Shown: positions 16,354-25,867, counted from the first letter of the stretch. The stretch is DNA of 64,000 nt from Flavobacterium macacae (GCF_003865365.1 NZ_RQVR01000010.1:62322-126321); one strand, 5' to 3'. Program-made: numbers and translations. The notes: generated by a model not told the origin, from the letters alone.

Positions 16354-18987
16354 ATGAAAAAAAACAGAATCAGGCATAGCGGTATCCGCAGGTGCATCCT
16401 TGTCCTTTTGATGGCGTCCACCTTCCCTGCTTTGGGACAGGAGTCGCATAAGAAGATGCTGTCCAAGGGGGATTACGCACTATGGGGAACCCTTGACATC
16501 GACAGGACATCGGCCACCGCACTGTGGGCCAGCTACACGGTCCAATACGGGTCGGGGCAGGACACACTCTGGGTCACGAGCACGATCGGCGGCCGCACCT
16601 ATGATTTCCCGAACGGATACGCTTCCAGTTTTTCAGGCGACTCCTACTTTTACTGCATGCAGGAAACGGAAGGGCTGATGGTGATAGACCTTGCCACGGG
16701 CTGGCAGCTGGCAGTGAAGGAGGCTGTCTCATACGCTCCTACCGCCACCGGAATCGTAGTTGCCTGCAGGGATTCCCTAGGCAACAACAGGCTGGAAATC
16801 CGCGGACGCGACGGCAGGCCCGTAGCTACCATCCCTGGCGGCGCCACCTTCAGTGTCAGTCCCGACGGCTCTTCATTCGTGTTTGCGGTTCAGGGCAGCC
16901 AGAACCAACTTGGGATTTACAGTCTGAAGAAAAAGCGGTCAATTACCGTAGCGACCGGTCTTGCGGAATATGCGGGCTTCAAGTGGAGCCCTGCAGGGAA
17001 CGGTCTTGCTTTTCTGCGGCTGGCCCCTTCCGGGATCCACGGTCCCGAAAGCAATGCAGTCTGCTACTATGATTTAAGAGCGGGTACCCTGGCCACCTGC
17101 TCGCCTGAAAACTATTCCGATTTTCCCAAGGGCATGGCGATCGCCACCTCCGGCATCAATCCGCTGGCGGTTTCCAACGACGGCAAGAGGGTCTTCTTTC
17201 CGGTAAGGGACGGCCAGGAGGAAGCCGCCGATCTGGAGGGCAGCGACGTGCAGGTATGGAACGGCAACGACAACCAGCTTTATCCCGAGCTTAAAAAGAT
17301 CGGCAACTGGCACAAGGTGGAAAAAACCGTGGCCTGGTATCCCGAGAAGCGCAGGATACTTCAGCTAACCTCGAAGGAACTGCCTGTTATGTTTCTGGAT
17401 GGCCAGCAGCGGCACGCCATTACGCACAATCCCTACCAGAGCAAGTCAAATGGCGGGTTCGCTGATCCCTCCGATTTCTACATTACCGACCTGAAGTCAG
17501 GCGCCAGAAGGCCGCTGTTTGAAAATCACAGCAGGGATCCCAGCCAGATGAGCGCGTCGCCTTCGGGAAAATATATCCTTTATTTCAAGGGAGGCCACTG
17601 GTGGCTCTACACTATCGCTACAGGCATGCACTCCGACCTGAGCGCCAGATTCGGAATCGACTTTACCGACTCCCGGAATGATTTTCCAGAGGTCACCAGC
17701 TGCGGCGTGGTAGGATGGACGGCCAATGATGCCTCGCTGCTCCTGTACGACGATTACGATATCTGGGAAATTGTTCCGTGCACTGGTGCCAAGAGGATTA
17801 CCGATGGAAGGCCTGCCAATACCCGTTACAGGATAGGCGGAACGATTGGCAGCGTGGCTGCGGATCCTGAACGTGACCTGATGACCGGCAAGGTGCTGGA
17901 CCCCGTAGCCGGGATCCCATTGCTGGCAACCCACCTGGATGACTACAGCAATTCGATATGGTTTTGGAAAAAAAATACGCCGCTAGTAAAAATGGCCAGC
18001 AGCTCGGGACGCATCGACCAGGTAACATACGGCCCTGCCAGCGCCCGATGCATATTTCGCGAACAGGATTACGACCGGCCTCCTGTCCTCATGGCGACTG
18101 ATGGAGGCTCCTCCAGTCTCCTGATGGCAAGCAACCCGCAGCAGGCAGATTATCATTGGGGGAAGTCGGAAATAATCCACTATGCCGTGGCGGGAGGCAA
18201 AGCCCTCAGGGGAGCCCTGTTCTATCCTGCTGGTTACGACCCCAAAATCAAGTATCCCATGGTTGTCCATATCTACCAGCAGCAGTCGGAGCTGGTCAAC
18301 CGCTACATCAATCCTTCAGATCATGAAATGGCAGGGTTCAACGTCAGCAACTTTACCACAAGGGGATACCTCGTATTGCTTCCTGATATTGTCTTCGAGA
18401 TCGGAAATCCCGGACTATCCGCTGCAAGTTGCGTTATCGCCGCTACACAGGCAGTCATTGACAAGGGAATTGTCGATCCGAAAAGGATCGGGCTCGACGG
18501 GCATTCCTTCGGTGGCTATGAGGCCAACTTCATCGTGACCCAGACCGATATGTTTGCAGCAGCCACATCGGGCGCCGGCCTGAGCGACCTGACCAGCGAA
18601 TACCTCACGGTCGATTGGTCCTTCAGCATGCCGCAGATATGGAAGGCCGAGACCAATCAGCTAAGGATTGGAAAATCCTTGTTCGAGGATCCCGAAGCCT
18701 ACCGGAGAAATTCGCCGATTACCGGGGCGGCCAGGGTTTCCGCGCCCGTCCTCCTATGGACGGGTGAGGAAGACCGGCATGTGCACTACCACCAGACGAT
18801 TGCCTTCTATATGGCTCTCCGGCGACTGGACAAGAGAACCATCATGCTGATCTATCCACGGGAGACCCACGCACTGGTAGAGGAAAAAAACCAGGCAGAT
18901 CTGGCGCACCGGATCGAGGATTGGTTTGACTACCACCTCAAGGGCGCTCCGGGAGCTGACTGGATACTAAAGGGAATATCCGATTAG
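16354..18987 (+). CDS. Secreted S9-family (prolyl oligopeptidase-like) serine peptidase
   Basis: 877 residues from the ATG at 16354; a TTG nine bases upstream is in frame but less likely. A signal peptide (RRCILVLLMASTFPALGQ) indicates export. Residues of about 40-620 contain propeller-like repeats (FSVSPDGSSFVFAV, MSASPSGKYILYF). The C-terminal alpha/beta-hydrolase domain has the nucleophile motif GLDGHSFGGYE (Ser about 718), the Asp in WTGEEDRHVHYHQT (about 807) and the His in YPRETHAL (about 837). Known S9 enzymes cut short peptides. Coupling to SusCD suggests it processes peptides captured or imported by that pair. Its end lies 6 bp from the convergent peptide gene. Confidence 0.88.
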   Translation: MKKNRIRHSGIRRCILVLLMASTFPALGQESHKKMLSKGDYALWGTLDIDRTSATALWASYTVQYGSGQDTLWVTSTIGGRTYDFPNGYASSFSGDSYFYCMQETEGLMVIDLATGWQLAVKEAVSYAPTATGIVVACRDSLGNNRLEIRGRDGRPVATIPGGATFSVSPDGSSFVFAVQGSQNQLGIYSLKKKRSITVATGLAEYAGFKWSPAGNGLAFLRLAPSGIHGPESNAVCYYDLRAGTLATCSPENYSDFPKGMAIATSGINPLAVSNDGKRVFFPVRDGQEEAADLEGSDVQVWNGNDNQLYPELKKIGNWHKVEKTVAWYPEKRRILQLTSKELPVMFLDGQQRHAITHNPYQSKSNGGFADPSDFYITDLKSGARRPLFENHSRDPSQMSASPSGKYILYFKGGHWWLYTIATGMHSDLSARFGIDFTDSRNDFPEVTSCGVVGWTANDASLLLYDDYDIWEIVPCTGAKRITDGRPANTRYRIGGTIGSVAADPERDLMTGKVLDPVAGIPLLATHLDDYSNSIWFWKKNTPLVKMASSSGRIDQVTYGPASARCIFREQDYDRPPVLMATDGGSSSLLMASNPQQADYHWGKSEIIHYAVAGGKALRGALFYPAGYDPKIKYPMVVHIYQQQSELVNRYINPSDHEMAGFNVSNFTTRGYLVLLPDIVFEIGNPGLSAASCVIAATQAVIDKGIVDPKRIGLDGHSFGGYEANFIVTQTDMFAAATSGAGLSDLTSEYLTVDWSFSMPQIWKAETNQLRIGKSLFEDPEAYRRNSPITGAARVSAPVLLWTGEEDRHVHYHQTIAFYMALRRLDKRTIMLIYPRETHALVEEKNQADLAHRIEDWFDYHLKGAPGADWILKGISD

Positions 18988-18993
18988 GATAGG

Positions 18994-19242
18994 CTAAGGA
19001 CGGTACAGGGGAATGGTGCAGGTTCCTGCCTGGTCCTTGCCATAAAGGCGGTGCCCGCCAGTCGGCGCGGTACAGAAGACACTGCCGGTCGAGGCGCAGC
19101 TGATCGAGGCGATACACAGACCGTTGGGCAGGCTGATCCAGCCCTGAACCAGTGGCGGCTGATCGGATTGACTGTTGCCGGGATGCGATGCCGCCAGCAT
19201 GGCGGCCCCAAAGATCCCGATGCAAAGGAATATATGTTTCAT
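18994..19242 (-). CDS. Small secreted cysteine-containing peptide, DUF6520-like (copy 2)
   Basis: An 82-residue protein with an N-terminal signal (FLCIGIFGAAMLAASHP) and a mature part of about 55 residues. It shares with its paralogue at 19341 the pattern VQGWI-x-x-x-G-x-x-C-x-x-S-I-x-C-x(7)-FCTAP-x-x-G-x-RLY-x-KD-x-x-G-x-C-x-x-PLY, including four conserved cysteines. This pattern is what I know as DUF6520 from Bacteroidota; no function is established. It lies at the end of the minus-strand cluster, converging on the S9 peptidase gene. Confidence 0.75.
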   Translation of the reverse strand: MKHIFLCIGIFGAAMLAASHPGNSQSDQPPLVQGWISLPNGLCIASISCASTGSVFCTAPTGGHRLYGKDQAGTCTIPLYRP

Positions 19243-19340
19243 AACTTGTGAGTATTTAAGAGGTCAGTTGAATATTTAAAAAGACAATGCAGCCCCTAGC
19301 AGGGCTGCATTGCTTTGCCAAAGGTCTTATGCTCCATCCG

Positions 19341-19610
19341 CTATTGTTTGTAAAGCGGTGTTGGGCAGTCCCCGGTCAGATCCTTTGCATAAAGGCGCAC
19401 TCCTGATACGGGAGCCGTGCAGAACGGGTTCACTTCGGTGCGGCACTGGATAGAAGCCGTGCAGGGCTGGCCCGCATGCTGGATCCATCCCTGGACCATC
19501 GCCACCTTTGCATTACCTTGCTTTCTGTCACTTGTCGTGAAAGCACTTGCGATTGCAACGGTAAATACCAGCAATGGCAGGATCATCAATTTTGAAATTC
19601 TGTTTTTCAT
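19341..19610 (-). CDS. Small secreted cysteine-containing peptide, DUF6520-like (copy 1)
   Basis: An 89-residue protein with a signal peptide (ISKLMILPLLVFTVAIASAFT) and the same four-cysteine mature core as the downstream copy (CTASIQC, PFCTAP, LTGDC, ending TPLYKQ). Spacing to the MauE-like gene is 84 bp. The conserved cysteines suggest disulfide formation in the periplasm, plausibly linked to the neighbouring membrane protein with a CSCGG motif. This link is an inference. Confidence 0.78.
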   Translation of the reverse strand: MKNRISKLMILPLLVFTVAIASAFTTSDRKQGNAKVAMVQGWIQHAGQPCTASIQCRTEVNPFCTAPVSGVRLYAKDLTGDCPTPLYKQ

Positions 19611-19694
19611 GATATTGAATATTTAATTATTTATCCGATCTACTCTTTTCTACAGGTTTTCGATCTTACCCCTGGATACCGGCCGGTATGTCTT

Positions 19695-21227
19695 CTAATT
19701 CGTTTTTTCAGGTGTTGTGGGCTTGAACTTATTTCTAATACTTGCCGCCAGATTGTAGGATACCAGATGGTCACCGATTATGGCGAAAAGGTGCTGGTCG
19801 GTGACGATGAACGATTTCATCTTTTTGCCCTTGACATTCTCCACATAGCAGCTGAACAGATAGGAGTTGTCATTGAGATCATACACGTCCACCACTGCGG
19901 CCTTGTCCCACATCTGCCTGGATTCGTGCCTTCCGGGAAGGTCGGAATTCACAAAAAGCAGATTGTTCGATACCGCGCAGGACTTATTGACCAGCAGCGG
20001 AGGCGCATCCATTTTTGACTGCGCATGTTTCTTCAGCACCGCAACCTTGATGTCTGCCCTGGAAGTGGTATCGATCGTGTTGCCGCGATAGGCCAGGTTC
20101 AGGTCCTGATCTGCAACGATAAACTGGTTCCTGTAGTAATACAGGTAAACCACCTTGCCGATCCCCGGACTGTAGAGCAGCATCCCGTCGGTATCAAAGA
20201 TGCCATCCACCTGTTTCTCCAGAAGGCCGCTCTTGTAGGTGGCCGCGCTGGTATTGCTTATGGCGAAACTGCCCAATACGTTCGTCGAGGTCTTCGGATC
20301 GATTATCCTGAAAACAAGATGATCGCTGTCGGTCAGGACCGCCAGATCAAAATACGCCCCCTTGGATCCCCTGAGATGGGCAGTCCAATCCGACAGGTCA
20401 CCCTGGTAGATAAGCGGCACGGTGCCGTCCAGCACGTAAAAATGCGGAGGTGCCACCTTGACCTGCAGGGCCCTGAAGGGAAACCTGTCATTGTCCAGTT
20501 TCATTGTATGCTCGATCCTGTCAGAAAGTGCCGTATCTATCACGGTCATCAGCGATGGGGCCGTCGAATTGGCGAGATAGATGCTTCCATTACCGCTTCC
20601 CGCAAAGTAATAGGAATTATAGCCCAGGTCGATGTCATGGGCTGCGACAATGGGATGCTGGGCAAATCTTCTTGTAAAGTTGTTGTTGTGGTGTATCATT
20701 TCCTCAGAGAGCAGGAACAGCCCCGCTACTGAGGCGATGCCCAATGTAGAGATTATGGCCAGACCCGAGAGGCGCCTGGACGCCGACATGGCGGATTGCC
20801 CGTTTGCATGGGGCAGCTCCAAAAATACAGCTGCAGCCGCCAGCACGACAAGTGCGAGATTGAAGACAAGGTGCTCGTTCCAGCTAAGGTCCTCAAGTAT
20901 GCCGCCGCATGAGCACGGAACAAATGAACTGTAGTGCAGCATGATATAGATGTAGGCCGAGAACATTACCATCAGCCCGAAGCTGGCAAACAGTGCCCAG
21001 AACCTTGTACGTGGAAAAAGCAGCGATCCGGCAATCGCAAATTCAGACACGGGCACAGCCCAGGACACCCACCCTGCAAAGGAGCTCAGCAGCGGGGACT
21101 GCCGAAGCTGGACCTGGAACATTTCGAAGTCCAGAAGCTTGCTTGCTGCGGCATACACGAAGACCAATGCATGGAGGATGCAGACTGATGTGATAAGGTA
21201 TTCTCTGAGGGTATGTTTTGCCGCCAT
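19695..21227 (-). CDS. MauE/DoxX-like membrane protein with large periplasmic C-terminal domain
   Basis: A 510-residue protein. The first 140 residues contain four transmembrane helices of MauE/DoxX type (ITSVCILHALVFVYAAASKLLDF; VSWAVPVSEFAIAGSLLF; FWALFASFGLMVMFSAYIYIML; LVFNLALVVLAAAAVFLEL) with a loop carrying VPCSCGGILEDLSW, the paired cysteines typical of MauE-like proteins. A fifth helix (LAIISTLGIASVAGLFLL) leads to a C-terminal domain of about 320 residues rich in short beta strands, propeller-like, with an unknown ligand. MauE is needed for maturation of disulfide-rich methylamine dehydrogenase subunits, so a redox or maturation role toward the two cysteine peptides is plausible. 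Confidence 0.75.
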   Translation of the reverse strand: MAAKHTLREYLITSVCILHALVFVYAAASKLLDFEMFQVQLRQSPLLSSFAGWVSWAVPVSEFAIAGSLLFPRTRFWALFASFGLMVMFSAYIYIMLHYSSFVPCSCGGILEDLSWNEHLVFNLALVVLAAAAVFLELPHANGQSAMSASRRLSGLAIISTLGIASVAGLFLLSEEMIHHNNNFTRRFAQHPIVAAHDIDLGYNSYYFAGSGNGSIYLANSTAPSLMTVIDTALSDRIEHTMKLDNDRFPFRALQVKVAPPHFYVLDGTVPLIYQGDLSDWTAHLRGSKGAYFDLAVLTDSDHLVFRIIDPKTSTNVLGSFAISNTSAATYKSGLLEKQVDGIFDTDGMLLYSPGIGKVVYLYYYRNQFIVADQDLNLAYRGNTIDTTSRADIKVAVLKKHAQSKMDAPPLLVNKSCAVSNNLLFVNSDLPGRHESRQMWDKAAVVDVYDLNDNSYLFSCYVENVKGKKMKSFIVTDQHLFAIIGDHLVSYNLAASIRNKFKPTTPEKTN

Positions 21228-21319
21228 GGTTTTGCTGATTTGGATGCTGTAAAGTTGGACAATAAGATGCCTTGGATCGATATCAGATCAGTACCTTGCG
21301 TTATTAAAAGTGGATAAGT

Positions 21320-22258
21320 TTACCGGTTGGAATCCAGGCTTCCATCCTGCCCCTGTCGGTCCGGCCTCTTGACATCGCTTGGCGAATATCCAAACCTGAT
21401 CTTGAAGGCCCGTGAGAAATTCGGATAGGTCGAGAAGCCCCCCATGTGGGCGATATTTTTCAGTGGGACAATGGTGTGGGCAATCAGAAGTTGTGCCCGG
21501 TTCAGGCGCTCCCCGTTGTAGAACTGCTGTATGGTGCACCCGTACAGCTGCTTGAAGCCGTTCTTGAGCTTGAACTCATTGGTGCCGAATAGCCTTGCCA
21601 TTCCCCGCAGGGTCGGCAGCTTCGAATCCATGTTTGCCAGTATGTGGTCGTGCACCTTCTGCATCAGACGCGGATCGTAGGTATATTTTGTAACAAAGTC
21701 CACCGCCTGCAAATGAATCGCGGGAGCATCCTTCAGTGCCCCGCCCGTAGAGCTGTAAAGGCTCGCAATTATGGCGCTGTTTCCCGCGAGAGGCGAAAGG
21801 GTGAGATAGGCACTGAGCGGGGTTCCTCCATGTCCGATCAGCATGACCGGTTTTGGCGGTCCTGCATAAATATCTTCTACGGATCCCCCCAGTGTCACAT
21901 CCCATTCCAGCCTTGATTCGCGCGCAAGCAGGTCAACCAAGGCAAGACCGCGAAGCTCCGGGATGCCATAGCCGGAGAAACGGATAAAATCTGGGCTTGC
22001 ATCCGTGATGACAAGACCCGTATCAAGTACCAGGATGCTCCTGGTGCCGTACCGGTAATCGGTCCGCGGGTTGACAAAGCCCATATGGAAATACGAGCCG
22101 TGGAGTTCCTCAGCCAGCCAGTTGGTCAGTACGCCAAGGGCCTCAAGTTCGTCGACATTCCGGGTTCTGGAAATACGGCCTGCAAAATTGCCCCCGGCCA
22201 TTTCCATAATCATCCGGAAGATACCATCCACACGGTCCTCGTCTGCAAGCTTGTCCAT
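21320..22258 (-). CDS. PAS-domain AraC-family transcriptional regulator
   Basis: A 312-residue protein. The middle (about residues 70-165) looks like a PAS sensor: SILVLDTGLVITDASPDFIRFSGYGIPELRGLALVDLL. The C-terminal 100 residues are an AraC double helix-turn-helix: LRGMARLFGTNEFKLKNGFKQLYG, then LLIAHTIVPLKNIAHMGGFSTYPNFSRAFKIRFGYSP. It follows the DUF7793-like gene by 16 bp and precedes the MauE-like gene by about 90 bp, so it probably controls the minus-strand cluster and perhaps the divergent synthase. The sensed signal is unknown. Confidence 0.85.
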   Translation of the reverse strand: MDKLADEDRVDGIFRMIMEMAGGNFAGRISRTRNVDELEALGVLTNWLAEELHGSYFHMGFVNPRTDYRYGTRSILVLDTGLVITDASPDFIRFSGYGIPELRGLALVDLLARESRLEWDVTLGGSVEDIYAGPPKPVMLIGHGGTPLSAYLTLSPLAGNSAIIASLYSSTGGALKDAPAIHLQAVDFVTKYTYDPRLMQKVHDHILANMDSKLPTLRGMARLFGTNEFKLKNGFKQLYGCTIQQFYNGERLNRAQLLIAHTIVPLKNIAHMGGFSTYPNFSRAFKIRFGYSPSDVKRPDRQGQDGSLDSNR

Positions 22259-22274
22259 GGCTGCTATTTTTTTG

Positions 22275-22652
22275 TTATATGTAACGTGAAAGGAACAGCC
22301 TGGCCTGCCTCTCGTCCGTAAAGATCATTGTCGGCACCTGCGGCTTGCTTACCCTTAGGTAGAAGCATGTCATTATCTGCAGAAGATGGCTTTCGGTGTA
22401 CAGGGCAACTGCCTTTGTAAGGACTGACCCGTACTGTGCAAGATAGTCACGGCCCGCCTTGTCAGAATCGGCAATGCCGCTGATATCGCAAAAAACCGCA
22501 AGGGAACGTCCATCCTGGAGCTCCAGGCGCTCGGCAACAATACGTATGGCATTGCGAAGGTTGATGACCGCTCCCTCCCTGTACCGGTAGATGAGGATGC
22601 CGTCGCTGATATAGCAGGTTGCCAGTTCGTTCTCAAAGCCGTCATTTTCCAT
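22275..22652 (-). CDS. DUF7793-like (STAS-like) small protein
   Basis: A 125-residue protein. The pattern YISDGILIYRYREGAVINLRNAIRIVAERLEL, then FCDISGIADSDKAGRDYLA and PTMIFTDERQARLFLSRY, matches a small family common in Flavobacteriia and Sphingobacteriia (DUF7793 as I recall it), with alternating strands and helices like STAS domains. No function is established. It is first in the minus-strand cluster, 16 bp before the PAS-AraC regulator and divergent from the oxoamine synthase fusion, so a regulatory partner role is possible. Confidence 0.65.
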   Translation of the reverse strand: MENDGFENELATCYISDGILIYRYREGAVINLRNAIRIVAERLELQDGRSLAVFCDISGIADSDKAGRDYLAQYGSVLTKAVALYTESHLLQIMTCFYLRVSKPQVPTMIFTDERQARLFLSRYI

Positions 22653-22870
22653 AGGGCACTAGATAAGGTATAACCCCGCAAATTACTGCGATTTTGCAAT
22701 TCTGCATTTGCCAAAACAATGCAAAATACAATGATAAAGCGTCAAAATAAATTACACTTCCGAAAAATGGAGTTTGTGTTATCAAAACAGGATAAATACA
22801 GGGCGGGCAGTTTAAAGGGATCTGAAAATGTGGAAATTTACGCTTCCGAATCCTAAAAAAAACACATGCT
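22653..22870. promoter_or_regulatory. Divergent promoter region
   Basis: A 218-bp AT-rich gap between divergent genes in an otherwise GC-rich region. It must contain the promoters of the DUF7793-regulator cluster (minus) and of the synthase fusion (plus). I see no perfect TAnnTTTG box or palindrome that would let me place either promoter. Confidence 0.4.
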
Positions 22871-25315
22871 ATGGCAAAAATCAAACACAACAATTTCATC
22901 GATACCGTCGCCGAGATGCTCAGCGTGGCAAAGGATAACGGAACGATCCACCTCTATGCACAGGACCATGAATTCAGCGGAAGGACCATCCAGGTCGACG
23001 GCCGGAAGCTTTCCCATTTCGCCACGACAAGCTACCTGGGACTTGAACACGATCTGAGGCTGAAGCAGGCAGCCGTAACAGCCGTCATGAAATACGGGAC
23101 ACAGTTCCCGCTTTCAAAGACCTATATCTCCCACCCGCTATACTCGGAGCTTGAGCACAAGGTCGAATCCATGTACGGGATTCCCCCGATCGTGACCAAG
23201 AACAGCACCCTTGGACACCTCTCGGCCATACCCACTATGGTGCGTGACGAGGATGCGGTGATCATGGACCACCAGGTACACTGGAGCGTACAGAACGCAT
23301 GCCTGCTGCTGAAGATCCGCAAAATTCCTGTCGAGATCATCAGGCACAACAACATGCAGATGCTTGAGGAACGCATCCGCGAACACTCCGGCCGATGCAG
23401 CAAGATATGGTACATGGCTGATGGCGTCTACTCCATGTTCGGGGATTATGCGCCGATCAGCGACCTGCTGGCACTGTGCGCCAGGTATCCGCAGCTCCAT
23501 CTCTATTTTGACGATGTCCACGGGATGAGCTGGAGGGGGAAAAACGGGACCGGATATGTGGTCGACACCATCGGCCCGCTGCCTGAAAATGTCGTCGTGG
23601 TTGGCACCCTCAGCAAATCCTTCGGGGCAAGCGGCGCCGTGCTAATGACCCCTGATCGGGCGCTGCGCGAAAGGATACGCAACTTCGGCGGGCCCCTGAC
23701 TTTTTCAGCGCAGCTTGAGCCTTCGTCGGTCGGCGCCGCCATCGCCTCTGCCACGATACACCTATCGGAAGAGATCGCCGTTCTGCAGCACGACCTGGCA
23801 GAAAAGATCAGGCTTTTCAACGCACTGCTTTCCCGCTCGTCACTGCCTATGATTGCCAGGAACGATTCTCCGGTATTCTTTCTTGGAACCGCCAAGCCGG
23901 CCACCGCCTATAACCTAGTGCAGAGGCTCCTCAGGGAAGGTTTCTTTGTCAATCCGGCGCTTTATCCGGCGGTTCCTGTAAAAAATACCGGCGTGAGAAT
24001 GACCGTCTCCGCCAACAATCTTCCTGAAGATATCCGCGCCCTGTTTAATGCCCTGGAGCACCACTTTCCAAAGGCCCTGGAAGAAACAGAAAACAGCTTG
24101 GAAAAGGTCCGCCATTCCTTTGGACTCCCTTCCGTCCAATTGCTGAGGGACTCCCCTGCCATACCACGCAAAGCACTTAAAGTGGACTGCCTGCGATCCA
24201 TTGACGGCATCGATCAAATGACCTGGGATGGCTGCCTTGGCAAGAGTGCCAATATGGACTGGCAGGGCATGAAATTCCTGCAGCAGGCATTCCATAATCC
24301 CCAGGATCCCGCAAACGGCTGGAGCTTCTATTATTTTTTGATAACCGATGCAAAGGGTGCCGCTGTGCTGCTTGTTTCCCTGACCCTGTCGCTTTGGAAG
24401 GACGACATGCTCGCCCCGGAATCCGTTTCGCTTCAACTGGAGGAAAGAAGGAAGACGGACCCCCTCTACCTTACTTCAAAAGTCCTCTCAATGGGCAGCC
24501 TTTTCACCGAAGGCGACCATTGGTATCTTGACCAGGATCATCCCCTGGCCACCGAGGCACTCGCAGAGCTTCTGGACCAGGTCGAGGCGCTCAGTTCCAC
24601 CGTCGGGTCGGATATGGTAGTGCTGCGGGATTTCGATCCGTCCCAGAAATACTTTAGCCAGTTCCACGACCATGGTTTCGTAAAAATAGACATGCCTGAA
24701 ACAAGCATCGTAGACTGCACCGGGTGGAACGATATTGAAGGTTTTGCAGGCTCCCTGTCAAAGAGATCGCGCGCGCACTTCAGGAAAGAGGTGCTTCCAT
24801 TCTGCGACAGCTTCGAGGTCCGGGTCAAACACAAGCTGAACAAAGCCGAGATCGCGCATGCCCATGAGCTGTATGCCAATGTCAGCAAAAACAATCTTGG
24901 GCTCAATTTGTTTGAATACCCGGCTGAAATCTTCCGCCAGATGTCGCTGCACCCCCAGTGGGAATTTATCCTGCTTTATCTAAGGGATGACGCAGCAGGA
25001 CATGATCGGAACAGGGCCGCAGGCATCCTGTTCTGCTACCGGAACAGCACAGGTACCTATGTTCCCGCATTGGTAGGGATGGACTATTCGGTAGCCCGCA
25101 AATATAACCTTTACCGCCAGCTTCTCCTGCAGGCCATACTGCAAGGAAAGAGATCCGGATGCAATCGGATCCACCTCGGGATTACGGCCAGTTTCGAGAA
25201 AAGGAAAATGGGTGCCTCAGTGCTCCCAAAGGTGGCCTTCATCCAGGCCAGGGATAATTTTCAGATGGAGCTCCTTGGAGTGCTTCAAAACGGCGGCGAC
25301 GGCAAAAACAATTAG
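22871..25315 (+). CDS. Alpha-oxoamine synthase (PLP enzyme) fused to a GNAT acyltransferase domain
   Basis: An 814-residue protein. Residues of about 1-400 form a fold type I PLP enzyme of the alpha-oxoamine synthase group (KBL, BioF, CqsA, serine palmitoyltransferase): LYFDDVHGMSWRGKNGTGYV supplies the cofactor Asp and His, and VVVGTLSKSFGASGAVLMT the Schiff-base Lys at about 249. These enzymes condense an amino acid with an acyl-CoA. Residues of about 560-800 resemble a GNAT/FemAB-like acyltransferase (SKRSRAHFRKEVLPF, VGMDYSVARKYNLYRQLLLQAI, IHLGITASFEKRKMGA). The fusion could make and acylate an aminoketone, as a lipid base (for example a sulfonolipid precursor) or a signal molecule. It diverges from the PAS-AraC regulator cluster. 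The product is not determined by sequence alone. Confidence 0.82.
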   Translation: MAKIKHNNFIDTVAEMLSVAKDNGTIHLYAQDHEFSGRTIQVDGRKLSHFATTSYLGLEHDLRLKQAAVTAVMKYGTQFPLSKTYISHPLYSELEHKVESMYGIPPIVTKNSTLGHLSAIPTMVRDEDAVIMDHQVHWSVQNACLLLKIRKIPVEIIRHNNMQMLEERIREHSGRCSKIWYMADGVYSMFGDYAPISDLLALCARYPQLHLYFDDVHGMSWRGKNGTGYVVDTIGPLPENVVVVGTLSKSFGASGAVLMTPDRALRERIRNFGGPLTFSAQLEPSSVGAAIASATIHLSEEIAVLQHDLAEKIRLFNALLSRSSLPMIARNDSPVFFLGTAKPATAYNLVQRLLREGFFVNPALYPAVPVKNTGVRMTVSANNLPEDIRALFNALEHHFPKALEETENSLEKVRHSFGLPSVQLLRDSPAIPRKALKVDCLRSIDGIDQMTWDGCLGKSANMDWQGMKFLQQAFHNPQDPANGWSFYYFLITDAKGAAVLLVSLTLSLWKDDMLAPESVSLQLEERRKTDPLYLTSKVLSMGSLFTEGDHWYLDQDHPLATEALAELLDQVEALSSTVGSDMVVLRDFDPSQKYFSQFHDHGFVKIDMPETSIVDCTGWNDIEGFAGSLSKRSRAHFRKEVLPFCDSFEVRVKHKLNKAEIAHAHELYANVSKNNLGLNLFEYPAEIFRQMSLHPQWEFILLYLRDDAAGHDRNRAAGILFCYRNSTGTYVPALVGMDYSVARKYNLYRQLLLQAILQGKRSGCNRIHLGITASFEKRKMGASVLPKVAFIQARDNFQMELLGVLQNGGDGKNN

Positions 25316-25436
25316 CCGTCTCCCAGCATATAAAAGCCGTCATCGCGGGCCAAATTATTTCTCGGTTCGCTGCAGCCGCACATCTGGGAGCCACAGCTCC
25401 CGGACCATGCGACAGCTCCATTTGCCGCCACGCAAA

Positions 25437-25724
25437 TTACTTCTGGGCTCCAAGCGATACGAGCTTTTCACTGAGCTCGATAAGGCCCGCCTTCTGAAGG
25501 CATTCCTCGGCCAGGAGCTTCAATTCTTCCAGGCTCTCCTGCGGTACGTTTGCCAGGAAACTCATGTCCTTGGCATCGTCCTTGGTGGACAGCCCCCGGC
25601 TGATAACATGGTTCAGCAGGAGCACATTTTTCCGCGAGATCTTCATGTCGATCTTCACTACCTCGTTCATGCCAGGGATACTCAATATGGTATCAAAAAC
25701 CATGGCCACATCATTCGTTGTCAT
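25437..25724 (-). CDS. Small hypothetical protein of the mobilisation region
   Basis: 95 residues from the ATG at 25724 (MTTNDVAMVFDTIL...). The frame is open 38 codons further, but that part has no good start context. Helical and charged, with no recognised domain. It is transcribed away from the primase gene, whose start lies 143 bp to the right, so the two share a promoter region. Function unknown; its position suggests an element-encoded gene. Confidence 0.5.
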   Translation of the reverse strand: MTTNDVAMVFDTILSIPGMNEVVKIDMKISRKNVLLLNHVISRGLSTKDDAKDMSFLANVPQESLEELKLLAEECLQKAGLIELSEKLVSLGAQK

Positions 25725-25867
25725 ACGCTTATTGTTTAAATTATTGACCACAAAATTAGAAAGGCTTTTCCACATTTTCATGGTCATAATCTGGCCATGA
25801 TTGTACAGCGTGCGGCACAACTGTACCTTAGCAATCAATAAAAATCAATAGCTTAAAGAATCAGGTT

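Noticed and set aside
19695-21227. Methylamine dehydrogenase locus (mauE proper)
   Set aside because: Only the membrane domain resembles MauE; no other mau genes are present.
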